This document shows, piece after piece, positions 63,742 through 64,000 of a DNA stretch of 64,000 bases. How positions within the stretch are numbered: position 1 is the stretch's first letter; each line of letters opens with the position of its first letter. Under the pieces are notes generated by a model. It saw only the letters and a list, made by a program, of their open reading frames with translations. It had not been told where the DNA came from and did no database searches. This stretch comes from Thioclava dalianensis. GTDB taxonomy: Bacteria > Pseudomonadota > Alphaproteobacteria > Rhodobacterales > Rhodobacteraceae. The position numbers were made by a program, and so were the translations under genes. Where the stretch lies: the NCBI RefSeq assembly GCF_000715505.1, contig NZ_JHEH01000002.1, positions 124,001 to 188,000 on the forward strand, given 5' to 3'.

Positions 63742-64000
63742 TGGATAAGATTTCGCTAACCGAAACGCTCGCACTGAGCCGCATCGTCTACGGGATGTGG
63801 CGGCTGGGCGATGATGCCGACACCTCGCCTGCCCATGTACGCGCCAAGATCGATGCCTGCCTTGACCAGGGTATTACCAGCTTCGATCATGCCGATATTT
63901 ATGGCGATTACGGCGCGGAGGGCATTTTCGGCACCGCCATGCGCGAGGCGGCCCCTTCGCTGCGCGATCAGATCGAGATCGTCACGAAATGCGATATCGT
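63741..64000 (+). CDS. Aldo/keto reductase, 3' part cut by the window edge
   Basis: First 86 codons of an aldo/keto reductase: V-Y-G-M-W-R-L-G-D-D at the first strand, D-Q-G-I-T-S-F-D-H-A-D-I-Y-G with the catalytic Asp and Tyr, and E-I-V-T-K-C-D with the catalytic Lys. The N-terminus resembles the YdhF-type branch. ATG 63741 overlaps the preceding stop, so it is coupled to the SsuD-like monooxygenase. In sulfo-SMO the equivalent enzyme reduces 6-oxoglucose to glucose; that role here is inference. Confidence 0.88.
   Translation, partial: MDKISLTETLALSRIVYGMWRLGDDADTSPAHVRAKIDACLDQGITSFDHADIYGDYGAEGIFGTAMREAAPSLRDQIEIVTKCDI

Overview
The window looks like chromosomal DNA of a high-GC alphaproteobacterium of the Rhodobacterales (Rhodobacter/Roseobacter type). 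The pointers are a GcrA cell-cycle regulator, an NDUFS4-type complex I accessory subunit, ThiO instead of ThiH in the thiamine operon, two TRAP transporters, a DUF1127 protein, and dispersed hairpin repeats ending in a CCCCGAGGATATTTT-like tail. I would not name a genus. No rRNA, tRNA, CRISPR array, insertion sequence or prophage was recognised. The content is ordinary chromosome with accessory catabolic islands.

Layout. 0-9 kb: a Fur/Mur-type regulator with a palindrome between it and a divergent gene cut by the edge; an AEC permease, a BCCT transporter and a DHA2 MFS exporter; a two-gene PQQ dehydrogenase built like SldB/SldA; a transglutaminase-like protein. 8.7-15 kb: a minus-strand thiamine operon thiC-thiO-thiS-thiG-thiE-thiF-thiD with overlapping stops and starts, headed by a clear TPP riboswitch. 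15-24 kb: MYG1-type hydrolase, complex I accessory subunit, uvrB, an NYN-domain protein, a YdcF protein, and a TRAP operon followed by an ABM monooxygenase and a small membrane protein. 24-33 kb: a catabolic island (RpiR regulator, N-formylglutamate amidohydrolase-like enzyme, TRAP transporter, glutamine-synthetase-like ligase, aldehyde dehydrogenase, iron alcohol dehydrogenase) that fits a gamma-glutamylation route for an amino alcohol or amine. 33-36 kb: YjbH/YjbF capsule-type outer-membrane proteins and a tiny exported protein. 36-43 kb: argD-argF, an orphan ABC-2 permease, gcrA, rimO, and a potassium channel with a C-terminal zinc ribbon. 43-45.2 kb: three paralogous small exported proteins built from a roughly 60-residue module marked by (N/S)QGK(T/S)QLA; I do not recognise this family. 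45-56 kb: ettA, 8-oxoguanine deaminase, hisN, an XRE regulator, quinone oxidoreductase, LysR, DUF1127, a Bax-inhibitor-like protein, GAPDH, cspA and an MBL-fold hydrolase. 56-60.6 kb: the efeUOB ferrous/ferric iron uptake operon, with an enlarged EfeU. 60.6-64 kb: a divergent GntR/oxidoreductase pair facing an SsuD-like flavin monooxygenase and an aldo/keto reductase cut by the edge, reminiscent of sulfonate or sulfosugar desulfonation.

Best candidates for something undescribed are the gamma-glutamyl amino-alcohol island (24.1-32.9 kb) and the NQGK-module secreted protein array (43.1-45.2 kb). The latter includes a tandem duplication that kept promoter, leader and terminator together with the gene.
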